NCBI RefSeq assembly: GCF_027490375.1
Contig: NZ_JAIXYH010000076.1
Location: 1-64,000 of the forward strand
Origin: Flavobacterium sp.
GTDB lineage: Bacteria; Bacteroidota; Bacteroidia; Flavobacteriales; Flavobacteriaceae
DNA: 64,000 nt
Reading direction: 5' to 3'
In this document: positions 8,750 through 17,211 of the stretch, one piece after another
How the letters are laid out: every line of letters starts with the position of its first letter
How positions within the stretch are numbered: the first letter of the stretch is position 1
Translations under genes and position numbers: made by a program
Notes under the pieces: model-generated
Told to the model about the DNA's origin: nothing
What the model saw: only the letters and a program-made list of their open reading frames with translations
The model's database searches: none

Positions 8750-9909
8750 TACAAATTGTCTTTAAGGATGGTTTCGGCGCGACCTACAGCTTTAAATCCG
8801 AATCGGAGTTTGATTTTGTCCATGGCTTGGTAAAGCGCCAACATTTCGAGCGTATCTTCAAAAAGATTGATTTGATAATTGCCGTGCACCAAACCTTTTA
8901 AGTTTACGCCGAGCATACGAACGCGCATGCGCCGTTGGTAATTTTTTTCGAAGAGTTCGTGCGCCGTTTTAATGATTACGTGATCGGCAGCGGTATAAGG
9001 CAACGAAGCTTGCCGGGTTTCGGTATCAAAATTGGCGTATTTGATTTTCACGACCACGCACGAAGTAAGCCACTGCTCGGTACGCAATTGGTGTGCTAAC
9101 TTTTCGCACATCGCGGTAAGCAAAGACCGCATGGCTTTTATATCGATGCTGTCTTGTTCAAATGTGCGTTCGGTGGAAAGCGATTTGCGTTCGCGATAGG
9201 GTTCCACCGGATTGTAATCGATACCGTTGGCTTTCTTCCAAATTTCGATGCCGTTTTTTCCGATGAGTTGCTGCAAGACTTCCACGGGCATTTCTGCCAA
9301 GGTTTTGATGTTTCGAACACCGATTCGCGACAGCAATTGATAGGTAACATCGCCCAACATCGGAATTTTTTGAATGGGAAGCGGATCGAGAAAGTGGCGC
9401 ACATCGGATTGCGGAATTTGGATTTTTCCTTTGGGTTTGGCTTGTCCGGTTCCGATTTTGGAAACGGTTTTGTTTACGGAAAGTGCAAAACTGATGGGCA
9501 AACCGGTTTCGCGAACAATTTTCTGCGCAAGCTCTGTGGTCCATTTGTACGAGCCGTAAAAACGATCCATTCCGGTGATGTCGAGATAGTGTTCGTCGAT
9601 GCTGGCCTTTTCAAAAAGTGGCGCTTCTTCTTCTATAATTTGCGTTACTTCTCGGGAAAGTTTGGAGTACAGTTCCATGTCGCCGCGAATTACTTTCGCA
9701 TCCGGACACAGTTTAAGTGCCATTCGCATGGGCATGGCCGAACGCACACCAAACTTCCGCGCTTCATACGAACAAGAAGCCACCACACCTCGATCGCCAC
9801 CGCCCACAATTAACGGAATATTAGCAAGTTGACTGTTGTTTCGTTTCTCACAAGAGACAAAAAATTCGTCTAAATCCATATGTACAATTGCTCGTTCTAT
9901 CATAACCAT
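8749..9909 (-). CDS. dinB: Y-family DNA polymerase IV (DinB)
   Basis: A 386-residue Y-family polymerase for translesion synthesis. The first catalytic motif is MDLDEFF (Asp12, Asp14) and the second is SIDE (103-106) with the metal ligands Asp105 and Glu106. The little-finger domain follows. Near the C-terminus QINLF (346-350) is a clear QxxLF-type beta-clamp binding motif, so the protein should reach the sliding clamp. The start could be Met1 (9909) or Met3 (9903). It is the first gene of a two-gene minus-strand unit and overlaps the DnaE2-like gene by one base. Its upstream region is shared with the divergent LexA-like repressor, which suggests direct repression and damage induction. Confidence 0.92.
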   Translation of the reverse strand: MVMIERAIVHMDLDEFFVSCEKRNNSQLANIPLIVGGGDRGVVASCSYEARKFGVRSAMPMRMALKLCPDAKVIRGDMELYSKLSREVTQIIEEEAPLFEKASIDEHYLDITGMDRFYGSYKWTTELAQKIVRETGLPISFALSVNKTVSKIGTGQAKPKGKIQIPQSDVRHFLDPLPIQKIPMLGDVTYQLLSRIGVRNIKTLAEMPVEVLQQLIGKNGIEIWKKANGIDYNPVEPYRERKSLSTERTFEQDSIDIKAMRSLLTAMCEKLAHQLRTEQWLTSCVVVKIKYANFDTETRQASLPYTAADHVIIKTAHELFEKNYQRRMRVRMLGVNLKGLVHGNYQINLFEDTLEMLALYQAMDKIKLRFGFKAVGRAETILKDNL

Positions 9910-9987
9910 TCTTTTTTGTACCGAACAAAATTAATACGATTTGTAGCAAACTTTTGTATATTTGTTGCTATAAATTATCTCAATTTT
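9910..9987. promoter_or_regulatory. Divergent promoter/operator region of the SOS-like cassette
   Basis: The 78 bases between dinB and the repressor gene carry -7 elements on both strands: TATATTTG at 9957-9964 (plus) and TAATTTTG at 9926-9933 (minus). An inverted repeat TTTGTAGCAA (9940-9949) / TTGCTATAAA (9965-9974), 10-base arms with one mismatch and a 15-base spacer, lies over both promoters. It is placed where a dimeric repressor would shut off both directions. The TTTG groups 13 bases upstream of each -7 element are closer than the usual -33 spacing, so the exact promoters are uncertain. Confidence 0.6.
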
Positions 9988-10749
9988 ATGACCCTTTTCG
10001 GAGACAACATTCGCCACTTACGCATCAAGAAAAACTTGTCGCAAGACAAGGTTGCGCAAGCACTGTTCATTACACGCGGCAGATACGCTAAATATGAAGA
10101 AGGAAAAGCAGAACCGCCTTACGATGTGCTTAGGCGTATTGCCGCTTTGTACAACATTAGCATTGATTTGCTGCTGGCGCTCGACGTGAAGAAGGTGGAC
10201 ATTGAGTCGTTGATTAAGCTCGACGACAATAAAATTGTTTTGCCCATTACGGTCGATTCGTTCGGAAGAAACAGCATCGAGTTGGTGTCGCATCGGGCAC
10301 GAGCGGGCTATTTGAGTGGCTACAGCGATCCGGAATACATTGAGAGTTTACCGCAAATTTCGATTCCGTTTTTGGGTCCTGGGAAATATCGGGCGTTCCC
10401 GATTTCGGGAGATTCGATGCCGCCGCACAACGACAATACGTATGTAATTGGGCGCTATATCGATAATTTGGGCGAAATCAGAAAAGGGAAAACGTACATT
10501 GTGGTTACCGCTAACGAAGGGATTACCTACAAACGCTTAGCCGACAAGGAAGACGACAGCATTACCGTGGCTTCAGATAACGTTATTTACGCGCCGTATA
10601 AAATCAAGCTTTCCGAAATTATTCAAATTTGGGAGTTTGGTTGCAGCATCACGACCAAAGAAGCCATTCCCGACGATCTTTCGAACGTGAATTTAAAAGA
10701 AGTGTTGCTCGATTTACGAAAAGATATCAAGCAATTGAAGAAGAGCTAA
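9988..10749 (+). CDS. LexA-like XRE/S24 self-cleaving transcriptional repressor
   Basis: A 253-residue protein with an N-terminal XRE-type helix-turn-helix (about 5-62, LSQDKVAQALFITRGRYAKYE) and a C-terminal S24 peptidase domain. All elements of LexA-type autoproteolysis are visible: a scissile Ala106-Gly107 (RARAGYL), the nucleophile Ser143 in SGDSM, and the general base Lys182 in ITYKRL. The spacings (37 and 39 residues) closely match those of LexA and UmuD (about 35-37). The start at 9988 removes a 36-residue frame extension that overlaps dinB and contains no domain. Divergence from dinB-dnaE2 suggests it represses that cassette until damage triggers cleavage. It is not classic LexA, whose DNA-binding domain is a winged helix. 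Confidence 0.85.
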   Translation: MTLFGDNIRHLRIKKNLSQDKVAQALFITRGRYAKYEEGKAEPPYDVLRRIAALYNISIDLLLALDVKKVDIESLIKLDDNKIVLPITVDSFGRNSIELVSHRARAGYLSGYSDPEYIESLPQISIPFLGPGKYRAFPISGDSMPPHNDNTYVIGRYIDNLGEIRKGKTYIVVTANEGITYKRLADKEDDSITVASDNVIYAPYKIKLSEIIQIWEFGCSITTKEAIPDDLSNVNLKEVLLDLRKDIKQLKKS

Positions 10750-11263
10750 ATGTTGTTCCTGGGCAAACAACTTGTGCTTAAAAACCTGTGTCAGCTAATT
10801 TATTACACGTTTAAAAATCAATTGTTTGCCGAAAGTTTAGTGCTAGCAGGTATTCAATGAAAGCTCCATTTTTATCTAAATAACCTGAGTTCAACATAAA
10901 AACCTTTTTTAGCTCGCTTCACGTGAACTTTTTAGCTTCATTGAGAGAAATTCTCCTTTCTACTTTTTCAAAAGCTAACCATTTAAATAGTCGGTTCCTT
11001 TGTTGTATTTTTTTAGAAACCTCGGTATCCAAAAGAAAAACACGCCTGTTATACCATTTGAACGATTTCTAACTTCGGTTTTTATATCGACCTCGCGTTG
11101 AATAGCATATTTCTCCGTTTACTTTCTTTTCCAAAACAGCTGCTACCCTACCCCTTATTCCGTTTTTGGACAGATAAAAATACTTGCTAAAAAAATCTCA
11201 AAAAAGCTGTAACATTTTCTGCGGCGCAGCGTCTATTCCACATCATCAATCAAATCAATCCTT
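10750..11263. other. Intergenic region without a recognisable gene
   Basis: Neither strand of this 514-base AT-rich region holds a convincing frame. It contains an isolated AACCTGAGTTC at 10882-10892, the same 11 bases that begin the MITE at 13879, but no partner end is present. The last 25 bases (CATCATCAATC then ATCAATC, 11241-11260) form the leader of the outer membrane protein gene and recur before the DUF4407 gene. Confidence 0.4.
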
Positions 11264-13717
11264 ATGAAATCACTCGTACTAGGGCTATTTTTGCTCGTTT
11301 CAGCCAGTGTGTTTTCACAGAAAACGCCGGTTAAAATTACGGTTAACACACCGCTTTCTAACCTCTCTTGTGAAAAAGACGAAGAACTTCGAACCGTAAC
11401 GCTCGCGCGAGCCGACGGTTCTTCGCCCATTATCTTTAACGTACTCGGCTGTAAAATCGAACGCGAACTAAATCTGGAACCGGGCAACTACGTAATCGAC
11501 GTTACCGCACTCGACAGCCCCATTCAGTCGCAAAAATTTACAGTCAAACCCGGCGAAACTACCATCACTTTGCCCGAATTAAAACTCGAAACAAAAACGC
11601 AGCAACTCGCCGAAGTTACCATCACCGCCAAACAAAAGAAGTTCATTAAAATCGATCCCGATAAAACAACCGTCAACGTAAAAGACAACGGCATGCTCAA
11701 TTCCGGTAATGCCATGGACGCGGTTCGACGTATTCCCGGTGTGGTGAAATCGCCCGGCGGCGGACTCACACTTAACGGACGCGGCGTTCAAATTTACATC
11801 GACGGAGCGCCAAGCACCTTAACAGGCCAGGATTTAGAAAACTACCTTAACAGTTTGCCAGCGGGCGCTATCGAAAAAATCGAACTTATTTATAACCCGG
11901 GCGCTGCATTCGACGCAAATGCCAGCGGATCTATCATCAATATCGTTACCGCTTCACGCAAAATGAAAGGTGTTAACGCAAGCTTTAACATCAATTACAA
12001 TTTCAACGAGTACCAAAAACCAAGCCCGCAAATCCTACTTAACGGAAAAGTTAAAGACGTAAGCTGGCAAACCATGTTCGGTGTAAACTACATCGAAAGC
12101 GAAAACCAAAATAACAGCACACAAACCTTTACTACTTTAACGCCACCGGTTACGCTCGATCAGAAAAACTTTACACAAACGACCAACCGAAACCTGTATT
12201 GGAGAACCGGTCTGAATTACCGCATAAACGATAAATCAAACTTGCTGTTCAATTACAACATGTCGACCTCTAAAGACGACAACAACACAACCAATACAGC
12301 TACAGGCAACGGAATCGACTTCCTAAACAACGGCTTTACTAAGGAAAAAACCAATTTCCACGAAGCCAGTACACAGTACAAACTCAAACTCGACACCATC
12401 GGAAGTACCGTCGATGTTATCGCCTACGGAAATTACTTCGGAAGAACACCCATGAACAAGTCGGTTTCTCAAGAAGACGGCGCACGTACCTTTAACAACA
12501 GCGACCTCAACTTCGATCTGTACAACTACTATCTTAAGTACGATTTCAACCTCCCAATTACCAAACTAAAACTCAATTTCGCAACCGGAGGTAAATTCAA
12601 TCACTTAAAGGTAACAAACTTCGGTCGCTACAATTTTGAAAGCACCAACGAAGACATCTTTGATAACGGAACTTTCACCGATGCGATCGATTTCGACTAC
12701 CTCGAAACCAACCTCGCTTTCTATGCCCAAGTCACCAAAAGCATCAAGAAATTCTCGTTTACAGCAGGTATTCGTTTCGAAGATTTTAACGTAACCCGCA
12801 ATGCATCAACCGTTGCCAACGAAATTAAATTTACCAACACCAACTTGTTTCCGAGTATTTCCCTAAACTACCGCTTCAACGATCAGCTAAATCTAAACTC
12901 GTCGTACAACCGAAAAGTGAATCAGCCCGGATACACCAACATCGATCCAAACAACAACTCGCTTTTTAACCGCTACAACGCCAGCGAAGGAAACTTGCTG
13001 CTCGCACCCGTATTCTTCGACAACTTCAGCGCTACATTCTCGGCTTTCAACTACATTCAGTTGGGTGTAAACTACAGCGTTTCTAAAGATGCCAATCAGT
13101 TTGTAATCGCTGCCGAACCCGGCGAACTCGTTGCCAACAGAACGTTCGTGCAAATCGATCGCTTTAAAACATTCTCGTCGTACATCAATTTCCCTATTCC
13201 ACTCGATTACATCTTTAAAGGTAAAAACGAGTTCAATACCCGAATGGCAAATCCGGATAAAATGAACTACATCTACGCCAATATCGCGTATCAAAAAACT
13301 ACAACCGACGGATTTTCAACAGGTTTTAAAAACGACGGAGTATTTACGTACGGCGGTCAAGCGCAAATTCAATTGCCGTATGATATCGTTTCAACGCTTA
13401 ATTATTTCTATGTTCCAACAGGAATTTGGGAAATTTATAAGGTTACAGAACCAATTCAACAGTTCGATATTTCACTCAACCGCGATTTTATGAACAAAAG
13501 GTTAAAATTAGGCGTGCATTGTTTCGATTTGTTCAACATCAATAAAACAACAGCCCTAATTCCCGGTGAAAATATTCGCTCAACTTTCTACGAAAAGCGC
13601 GATTCACGAGTGTTCCGCGTTTCGCTAACCTATAATTTCGGTAACCTTAAATTGCAAAAAGACAACACCGACATCAACACCGATAAAATAAATTCAGGCG
13701 GTGGTTTGTTAAAATAA
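11264..13717 (+). CDS. Outer membrane beta-barrel protein, TonB-receptor-like (OMP_b-brl_3 type)
   Basis: An 817-residue outer membrane protein. It has a signal peptide (MKSLVLGLFLLVSASVFSQ), a carboxypeptidase-regulatory-like beta domain (about 20-115), a plug domain (about 120-230, with DAVRRIPGV, GVQIYIDG and GSIINIVT), and a long C-terminal barrel of alternating polar/aromatic strands. This is the outer-membrane-receptor family with the OMP_b-brl_3 barrel, common in Bacteroidota, whose ligands are mostly unknown. No SusD-like partner is next to it, so it is not a typical polysaccharide SusC. The leader CATCATCAATC just upstream also precedes the DUF4407 gene, which hints at shared control. 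Confidence 0.85.
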   Translation: MKSLVLGLFLLVSASVFSQKTPVKITVNTPLSNLSCEKDEELRTVTLARADGSSPIIFNVLGCKIERELNLEPGNYVIDVTALDSPIQSQKFTVKPGETTITLPELKLETKTQQLAEVTITAKQKKFIKIDPDKTTVNVKDNGMLNSGNAMDAVRRIPGVVKSPGGGLTLNGRGVQIYIDGAPSTLTGQDLENYLNSLPAGAIEKIELIYNPGAAFDANASGSIINIVTASRKMKGVNASFNINYNFNEYQKPSPQILLNGKVKDVSWQTMFGVNYIESENQNNSTQTFTTLTPPVTLDQKNFTQTTNRNLYWRTGLNYRINDKSNLLFNYNMSTSKDDNNTTNTATGNGIDFLNNGFTKEKTNFHEASTQYKLKLDTIGSTVDVIAYGNYFGRTPMNKSVSQEDGARTFNNSDLNFDLYNYYLKYDFNLPITKLKLNFATGGKFNHLKVTNFGRYNFESTNEDIFDNGTFTDAIDFDYLETNLAFYAQVTKSIKKFSFTAGIRFEDFNVTRNASTVANEIKFTNTNLFPSISLNYRFNDQLNLNSSYNRKVNQPGYTNIDPNNNSLFNRYNASEGNLLLAPVFFDNFSATFSAFNYIQLGVNYSVSKDANQFVIAAEPGELVANRTFVQIDRFKTFSSYINFPIPLDYIFKGKNEFNTRMANPDKMNYIYANIAYQKTTTDGFSTGFKNDGVFTYGGQAQIQLPYDIVSTLNYFYVPTGIWEIYKVTEPIQQFDISLNRDFMNKRLKLGVHCFDLFNINKTTALIPGENIRSTFYEKRDSRVFRVSLTYNFGNLKLQKDNTDINTDKINSGGGLLK

Positions 13718-13878
13718 TTTACAGATTTTTTAGGGCAGCAATTCCCGCTTTTCATTGCAAGTCAAGTTGTTTGGGCAGCTTCGGTTAAGGCAGTAAAGTA
13801 GCTTCCTTTGGTCGCTCTTTTCCGCCAAACCGCAGTCTGCCCAAACTGCCTTGCCTTTCCATTGCAATCGGGGCTGCA
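13718..13878. other. Intergenic inverted repeat 3' of the outer membrane protein gene
   Basis: GTTTGGGCAG (13769-13778) and CTGCCCAAAC (13837-13846) form a perfect 10-base inverted repeat with a 58-base spacer. Both arms are flanked by further complementary CTGCCTT/AAGGCAG patches. A GATTGCAATGGAAA stretch is readable on the minus strand near 13855-13872. No gene is present. Role unknown; possibly a decayed mobile or structured element. Confidence 0.4.
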
Positions 13879-14095
13879 AACCTGAGTTCGATTTAAAAAT
13901 TGCGGTCAGAAAACAGATAAATGGTTGAATACAAGGCAGATTTTTATTGGGATACTGTAGTATCGCAAAAAAATCTAACGAAGTAGGCAGCCGTTTATCT
14001 GTTTAGCGTGGATGTTGTTTCTTTCCATTGCTATATGATTTTACAATTCGTTGATTTCAAGCGATCTGACAAAAATTTTTAATCGAACTCAGGTT
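13879..14095. mobile_element. MITE-like element, copy 1 (217 bp)
   Basis: The ends are inverted repeats: AACCTGAGTTCGATT at the left and its exact complement at the right, extending imperfectly to about 31 bases ending GTCAGA. A second copy of exactly the same length is at 58401-58617. The interior holds nested hairpins: AAACAGATAAA (13911-13921) pairs with TTTATCTGTTT (13994-14004), AGATTTTT (13938-13945) with AAAAATCT (13969-13976), and GATAC with GTATC (13951-13964). It encodes no protein. A clear target duplication is not visible. It is probably moved by an insertion sequence elsewhere in the genome. Confidence 0.75.
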
Positions 14096-14160
14096 GTAAT
14101 GAATGTGCAAAAAAATTTGGCGCGCTATTTGTATTTCGTGCATCATCAATCTCATCAATC

Positions 14161-15264
14161 ATGTTAAAACGATTTTTTATTCTGTGTTCCGGTGCCGACC
14201 GTCAGCTGCTCGATAAATGCAGCGAAGGCGAACAAACCAAATACGTGGGAATTGGCGCCACCGTTTTCTTTACCGCAGTAATGGCGTTTCTTGCCGCTAC
14301 TTACGCACTATTCACGGTGTTCGATAGCATCTATCCAGCCGTAATCTTTGGTTTGGTTTGGGCTTCGCTCATTTTTAATCTCGACCGCTACATTGTTTCT
14401 ACACTCAAAAAACGTGACAGCTTTACCAACGAAATTCTACAAGCCGTTCCACGACTCGTGCTGGCGTTAATCATCGCAGTCGTAATTTCAAAACCACTCG
14501 AAATTAAAATCTTCGAAAAAGAAATCGACGCGGTTTTACTATCCGAACAAAATAAACTCGCACTTCAAAACAAAAAAGAAGTACAAACGTATTTTGCGGC
14601 AAATCTGAATGATAACAAAGCCGAAACCGACAGCCTGAAAGCGCAACTTGCCGCCAAAGAAAAAGAGGTAAACGATTTGTACAGCACCTACATCGCCGAA
14701 GCCGAAGGAACCAAAGGCACACTTAAAATCGGGAAAGGTCCGGTGTTTAAAGAGAAAATCGCCAAACACAATACGGCTAAATCCGAACTCGATTCGTTGC
14801 GAAAAATTACAGCAGCAAAACTCGCAACACTAAACGAGAATAAACAAAAACTCGAAACCGAACAAGAAGAGAAAATCGCACAAGGAAAACCGATCATTAA
14901 CAAGTACGACGGACTCATGGCGCGCATCCGTGCTTTAAACGATTTGCCAACCATGCCGTCGCTGTTTATCATGCTTCTTTTCTTGTGTGTAGAAACCGCA
15001 CCGATTTTAGCAAAACTACTCGCACCAAAAGGAACCTACGATTATCTGTTGGAAGAAAGCGAACTCGCCGTTAAATCGCGCGTGGAAGAACAAATTCGCG
15101 AATTAAAACTACTCGAAAAAACCTACGAGCAAATCCAAAACGAATCGTTTGCCGCACTAAAAACCGACGAACAATTGGCTTCCGAAAGCAAAAAAACAGG
15201 AAAAGAAATTCTGTCTGGAAAAATTCAGGCATTTGGAAAAAAATATGCGCAAACGCCTGTATAA
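14161..15264 (+). CDS. DUF4407 domain membrane protein
   Basis: A 367-residue protein. Three hydrophobic spans lie at about 30-53, 57-74 and 96-112, followed by a long Lys/Glu/Gln-rich coiled-coil segment (about 125-250), a fourth span (about 260-285), and a second charged helix (290-340). This matches DUF4407, a family of unknown function seen mainly in Bacteroidota and Actinobacteria. The architecture suggests an inner-membrane protein with a periplasmic coiled coil. The leader directly before the ATG (CATCATCAATCTCATCAATC) resembles that of the outer membrane protein gene 3 kb upstream. A secreted protein gene follows 67 bases downstream and may be functionally linked. Confidence 0.82.
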   Translation: MLKRFFILCSGADRQLLDKCSEGEQTKYVGIGATVFFTAVMAFLAATYALFTVFDSIYPAVIFGLVWASLIFNLDRYIVSTLKKRDSFTNEILQAVPRLVLALIIAVVISKPLEIKIFEKEIDAVLLSEQNKLALQNKKEVQTYFAANLNDNKAETDSLKAQLAAKEKEVNDLYSTYIAEAEGTKGTLKIGKGPVFKEKIAKHNTAKSELDSLRKITAAKLATLNENKQKLETEQEEKIAQGKPIINKYDGLMARIRALNDLPTMPSLFIMLLFLCVETAPILAKLLAPKGTYDYLLEESELAVKSRVEEQIRELKLLEKTYEQIQNESFAALKTDEQLASESKKTGKEILSGKIQAFGKKYAQTPV

Positions 15265-15331
15265 GATTTGTTAAATGATGTGTTCTGAAGAAAATCGGGA
15301 TTTAATTTTGCAGCACTAAAAACAAACAACA

Positions 15332-16081
15332 TTGTCACGTGTTAATCGAATTTCAAGTATTTTCTTTTTCACTTTCCTTTTTTCTTTAAGCTCTTTTTCG
15401 CTGTACGCACAACAAAATTTATTCAACATTCCGTCTGGTGATATTACACCCGAAGGAAAGATTTTCTATCAATATCAGCTAAACGTTTATCAACACAAAC
15501 TCGAAAGCAAAGGACACTTTGTGTATGGTTTAGGCAAAGGTTGGGATGCCGGTGTTAATTTGGTAGGTAAAGGCGCGTACTTTACCGAAGATTGGCGTTT
15601 GAGTTACAACAGCGATGCCAACAGCGGCTCCGTGTACCCAAATTTGCTGGCTTCGTTGCAAAAACAAATTAAATTAACCGACAAATTATACCTCAATGCA
15701 GGCACGCAAATTGGTTGGAACCTGAGTAATAAACTCAACAACAAAAACCTGAATTTTTTTAGTTACGGTTTGCTAAGTCACAAAATTGGCGAAGGTTCAA
15801 AAGTTGCAGTTGGTTTGTATCACGGCAATCGGATGTTTTTGGGCAATGGCAACGATACAGGCGTTTTGGTTGGCTACGAGTTTAAACTATCTAAACGCTT
15901 TTATCTTATGAGCGATTGGATTTCGGGATCGAACAATGAAGGTGCGGCTGTTATCGGAGGCATGTACAACATCTCTAAACGCGTTCAAATATGTAGCGGC
16001 TGGTTGCTGCCAAATTCGCAAAACCCAAAACCACAAGGTGTTGTACTAGAAATCAATATTTTGGGTTGGAACTTGTGGTAA
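15332..16081 (+). CDS. Secreted protein of unknown function, TTG start
   Basis: I do not recognise a named family. The 249-residue product begins with a signal peptide (IFFFTFLFSLSSFSLYAQQ) and continues with alternating beta-strand-like segments rich in Gly, Tyr, Asn and Lys, as expected of a small outer membrane barrel or a secreted beta protein. The only start that keeps the signal peptide is TTG at 15332; the first in-frame ATG is deep inside the mature part. A -7 element TAATTTTG sits at 15303-15310, 22 bases upstream, which supports this start. It follows the DUF4407 gene on the same strand but has its own promoter-like element. Confidence 0.68.
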   Translation: MSRVNRISSIFFFTFLFSLSSFSLYAQQNLFNIPSGDITPEGKIFYQYQLNVYQHKLESKGHFVYGLGKGWDAGVNLVGKGAYFTEDWRLSYNSDANSGSVYPNLLASLQKQIKLTDKLYLNAGTQIGWNLSNKLNNKNLNFFSYGLLSHKIGEGSKVAVGLYHGNRMFLGNGNDTGVLVGYEFKLSKRFYLMSDWISGSNNEGAAVIGGMYNISKRVQICSGWLLPNSQNPKPQGVVLEINILGWNLW

Positions 16082-16087
16082 GCACAA

Positions 16088-16450
16088 TCACGATTGTAAC
16101 TGCTCTCGAACAGCCTTTGGCAATTTGGCTACAATTAAATCGTACGAGTGGTTAATCATTTGTACAATTTCTTTGTCGCTCACATCCTGATTAACTGCTA
16201 CTGTATTCCAATGCGTTTTATTCATGTGATAACCCGGCATCACAGCTTGGTACCGTTCGCGTAATTCAACGGCCAACTCCGGATCGCATTTTAAATTGAT
16301 TGTGGGTTGCCCGCCTTCCCAGCTTCCTAAACCTGTGGCTGCAAACATCTTATCGGCTACTTTTAAAACCAAAGTATCTTCATCAAACGGAAAATGTTCC
16401 GACGTTCCGGGTTTCGACAAGCAAAAATTTACAAAATCTTCGATATTCAT
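16088..16450 (-). CDS. MmcQ/YjbR family protein
   Basis: A 120-residue protein of the MmcQ/YjbR (CyaY-like fold) family. Family traits are the early KPGTSEHFPF, the central INLKCDPELAVELRERY, the PGYHMNKTHWNTV segment and the C-terminal helix DLIVAKLPKAVRE. Members are small and some bind DNA, but their cellular role is not settled. It overlaps the end of the upstream cyclase-family gene by 4 bases (ATGA), so the two are translationally coupled. It is the last gene of a minus-strand run ruvC - hemW - cyclase - yjbR. Confidence 0.9.
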   Translation of the reverse strand: MNIEDFVNFCLSKPGTSEHFPFDEDTLVLKVADKMFAATGLGSWEGGQPTINLKCDPELAVELRERYQAVMPGYHMNKTHWNTVAVNQDVSDKEIVQMINHSYDLIVAKLPKAVREQLQS

Positions 16451-17211
16451 AGTGCAACTAATTCATATAAAACGGGTTTACTCGGCGAAGCGTCGTTTTC
16501 TAACGAACAGATTTGCAAATTCAAAAAATACATACCATCGGCTACGGTATTAGGTACAAACACGAGTTCGGTTATTGTGGCATCAAATCGGGCATCGGCG
16601 TTTACTTGTTGCACATTGGTCACCTGCCAAAAAGTTTTGTGTCCGCGTAAGGCGCCGCCGTCTTGTTCCCGATCCACGCTCGGCAAATCGAGTAGTAAAT
16701 GTTTCACGCCGTTTTCAACCAAAAGTGCCACCGCATCGGCATGCAAATACGGCGGATTAGTATTCGAGTACTTTCGCTGCAATTTCGAATCGTCGTTAGG
16801 TAAGGTTCGAACAACCAAAGCTTCTTGCCAATTGTTGTTTACCGCAGCAGCAATTTGTTCTCGCGTAATAACCAAATCTTCGTCTATTAAATCGGGCATA
16901 ACCGAAATAAGCGTACAGAAAAAATGAAACGTCTTTAAATAATCGTTTATGCTGTAGTGCTCCGCCGTTATGTGCCCCAAACATTCGGTATGCGTTCCGT
17001 GGGCATGCGGATTGATATGCAAATCGTAAAAATTGGTACTCGATTTTCCGCTGCGTACACTGCCGATAAAATCGCCCATAACTACAGGTTCGAATCGCGG
17101 CGCACCCTGATACCAAGCTACCGGATTTTCTGGCGTAGCCGCTAACGGCATCGAAATATCGATAGGTTTATTCAAATCTATTTCGTACTGCTGTTGTATC
17201 GTTACTTTCAT
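16447..17211 (-). CDS. Cyclase family protein (kynurenine formamidase-like hydrolase)
   Basis: A 254-residue protein of the cyclase family that includes bacterial kynurenine formamidase. The metal-binding signature appears as HAHGTHTECLGH, where the family has HxGTHxDxPxH. Earlier the protein has ISMPL, and later LLLDLPSVDREQDGG and the helix around HKTFW. It probably hydrolyses an amide or ester with a divalent metal; the substrate cannot be read from context because no tryptophan-degradation gene is nearby. The start overlaps the stop of hemW by 4 bases, and its own end overlaps the YjbR gene by 4 bases. Confidence 0.82.
   Translation of the reverse strand: MKVTIQQQYEIDLNKPIDISMPLAATPENPVAWYQGAPRFEPVVMGDFIGSVRSGKSSTNFYDLHINPHAHGTHTECLGHITAEHYSINDYLKTFHFFCTLISVMPDLIDEDLVITREQIAAAVNNNWQEALVVRTLPNDDSKLQRKYSNTNPPYLHADAVALLVENGVKHLLLDLPSVDREQDGGALRGHKTFWQVTNVQQVNADARFDATITELVFVPNTVADGMYFLNLQICSLENDASPSKPVLYELVAL

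Noticed and set aside
9154-9813. 219-codon frame antisense to dinB
   Set aside because: Same reason: contained in dinB, no domain or signal.
9940-9964. TTTG at 9940-9943 as -33 element of the repressor promoter
   Set aside because: The spacer to the -7 element is 13 bases, shorter than usual; I list only the -7 match.
10882-10892. AACCTGAGTTC, identical to the MITE end
   Set aside because: Only 11 bases match, and no opposite end lies within several hundred bases; possibly a relic, too short to call.
13855-13872. GATTGCAATGGAAA (minus strand) as a further member of the AGTGGAAAT hairpin family
   Set aside because: No convincing stem around it, and it reads on the strand opposite to the gene before it.
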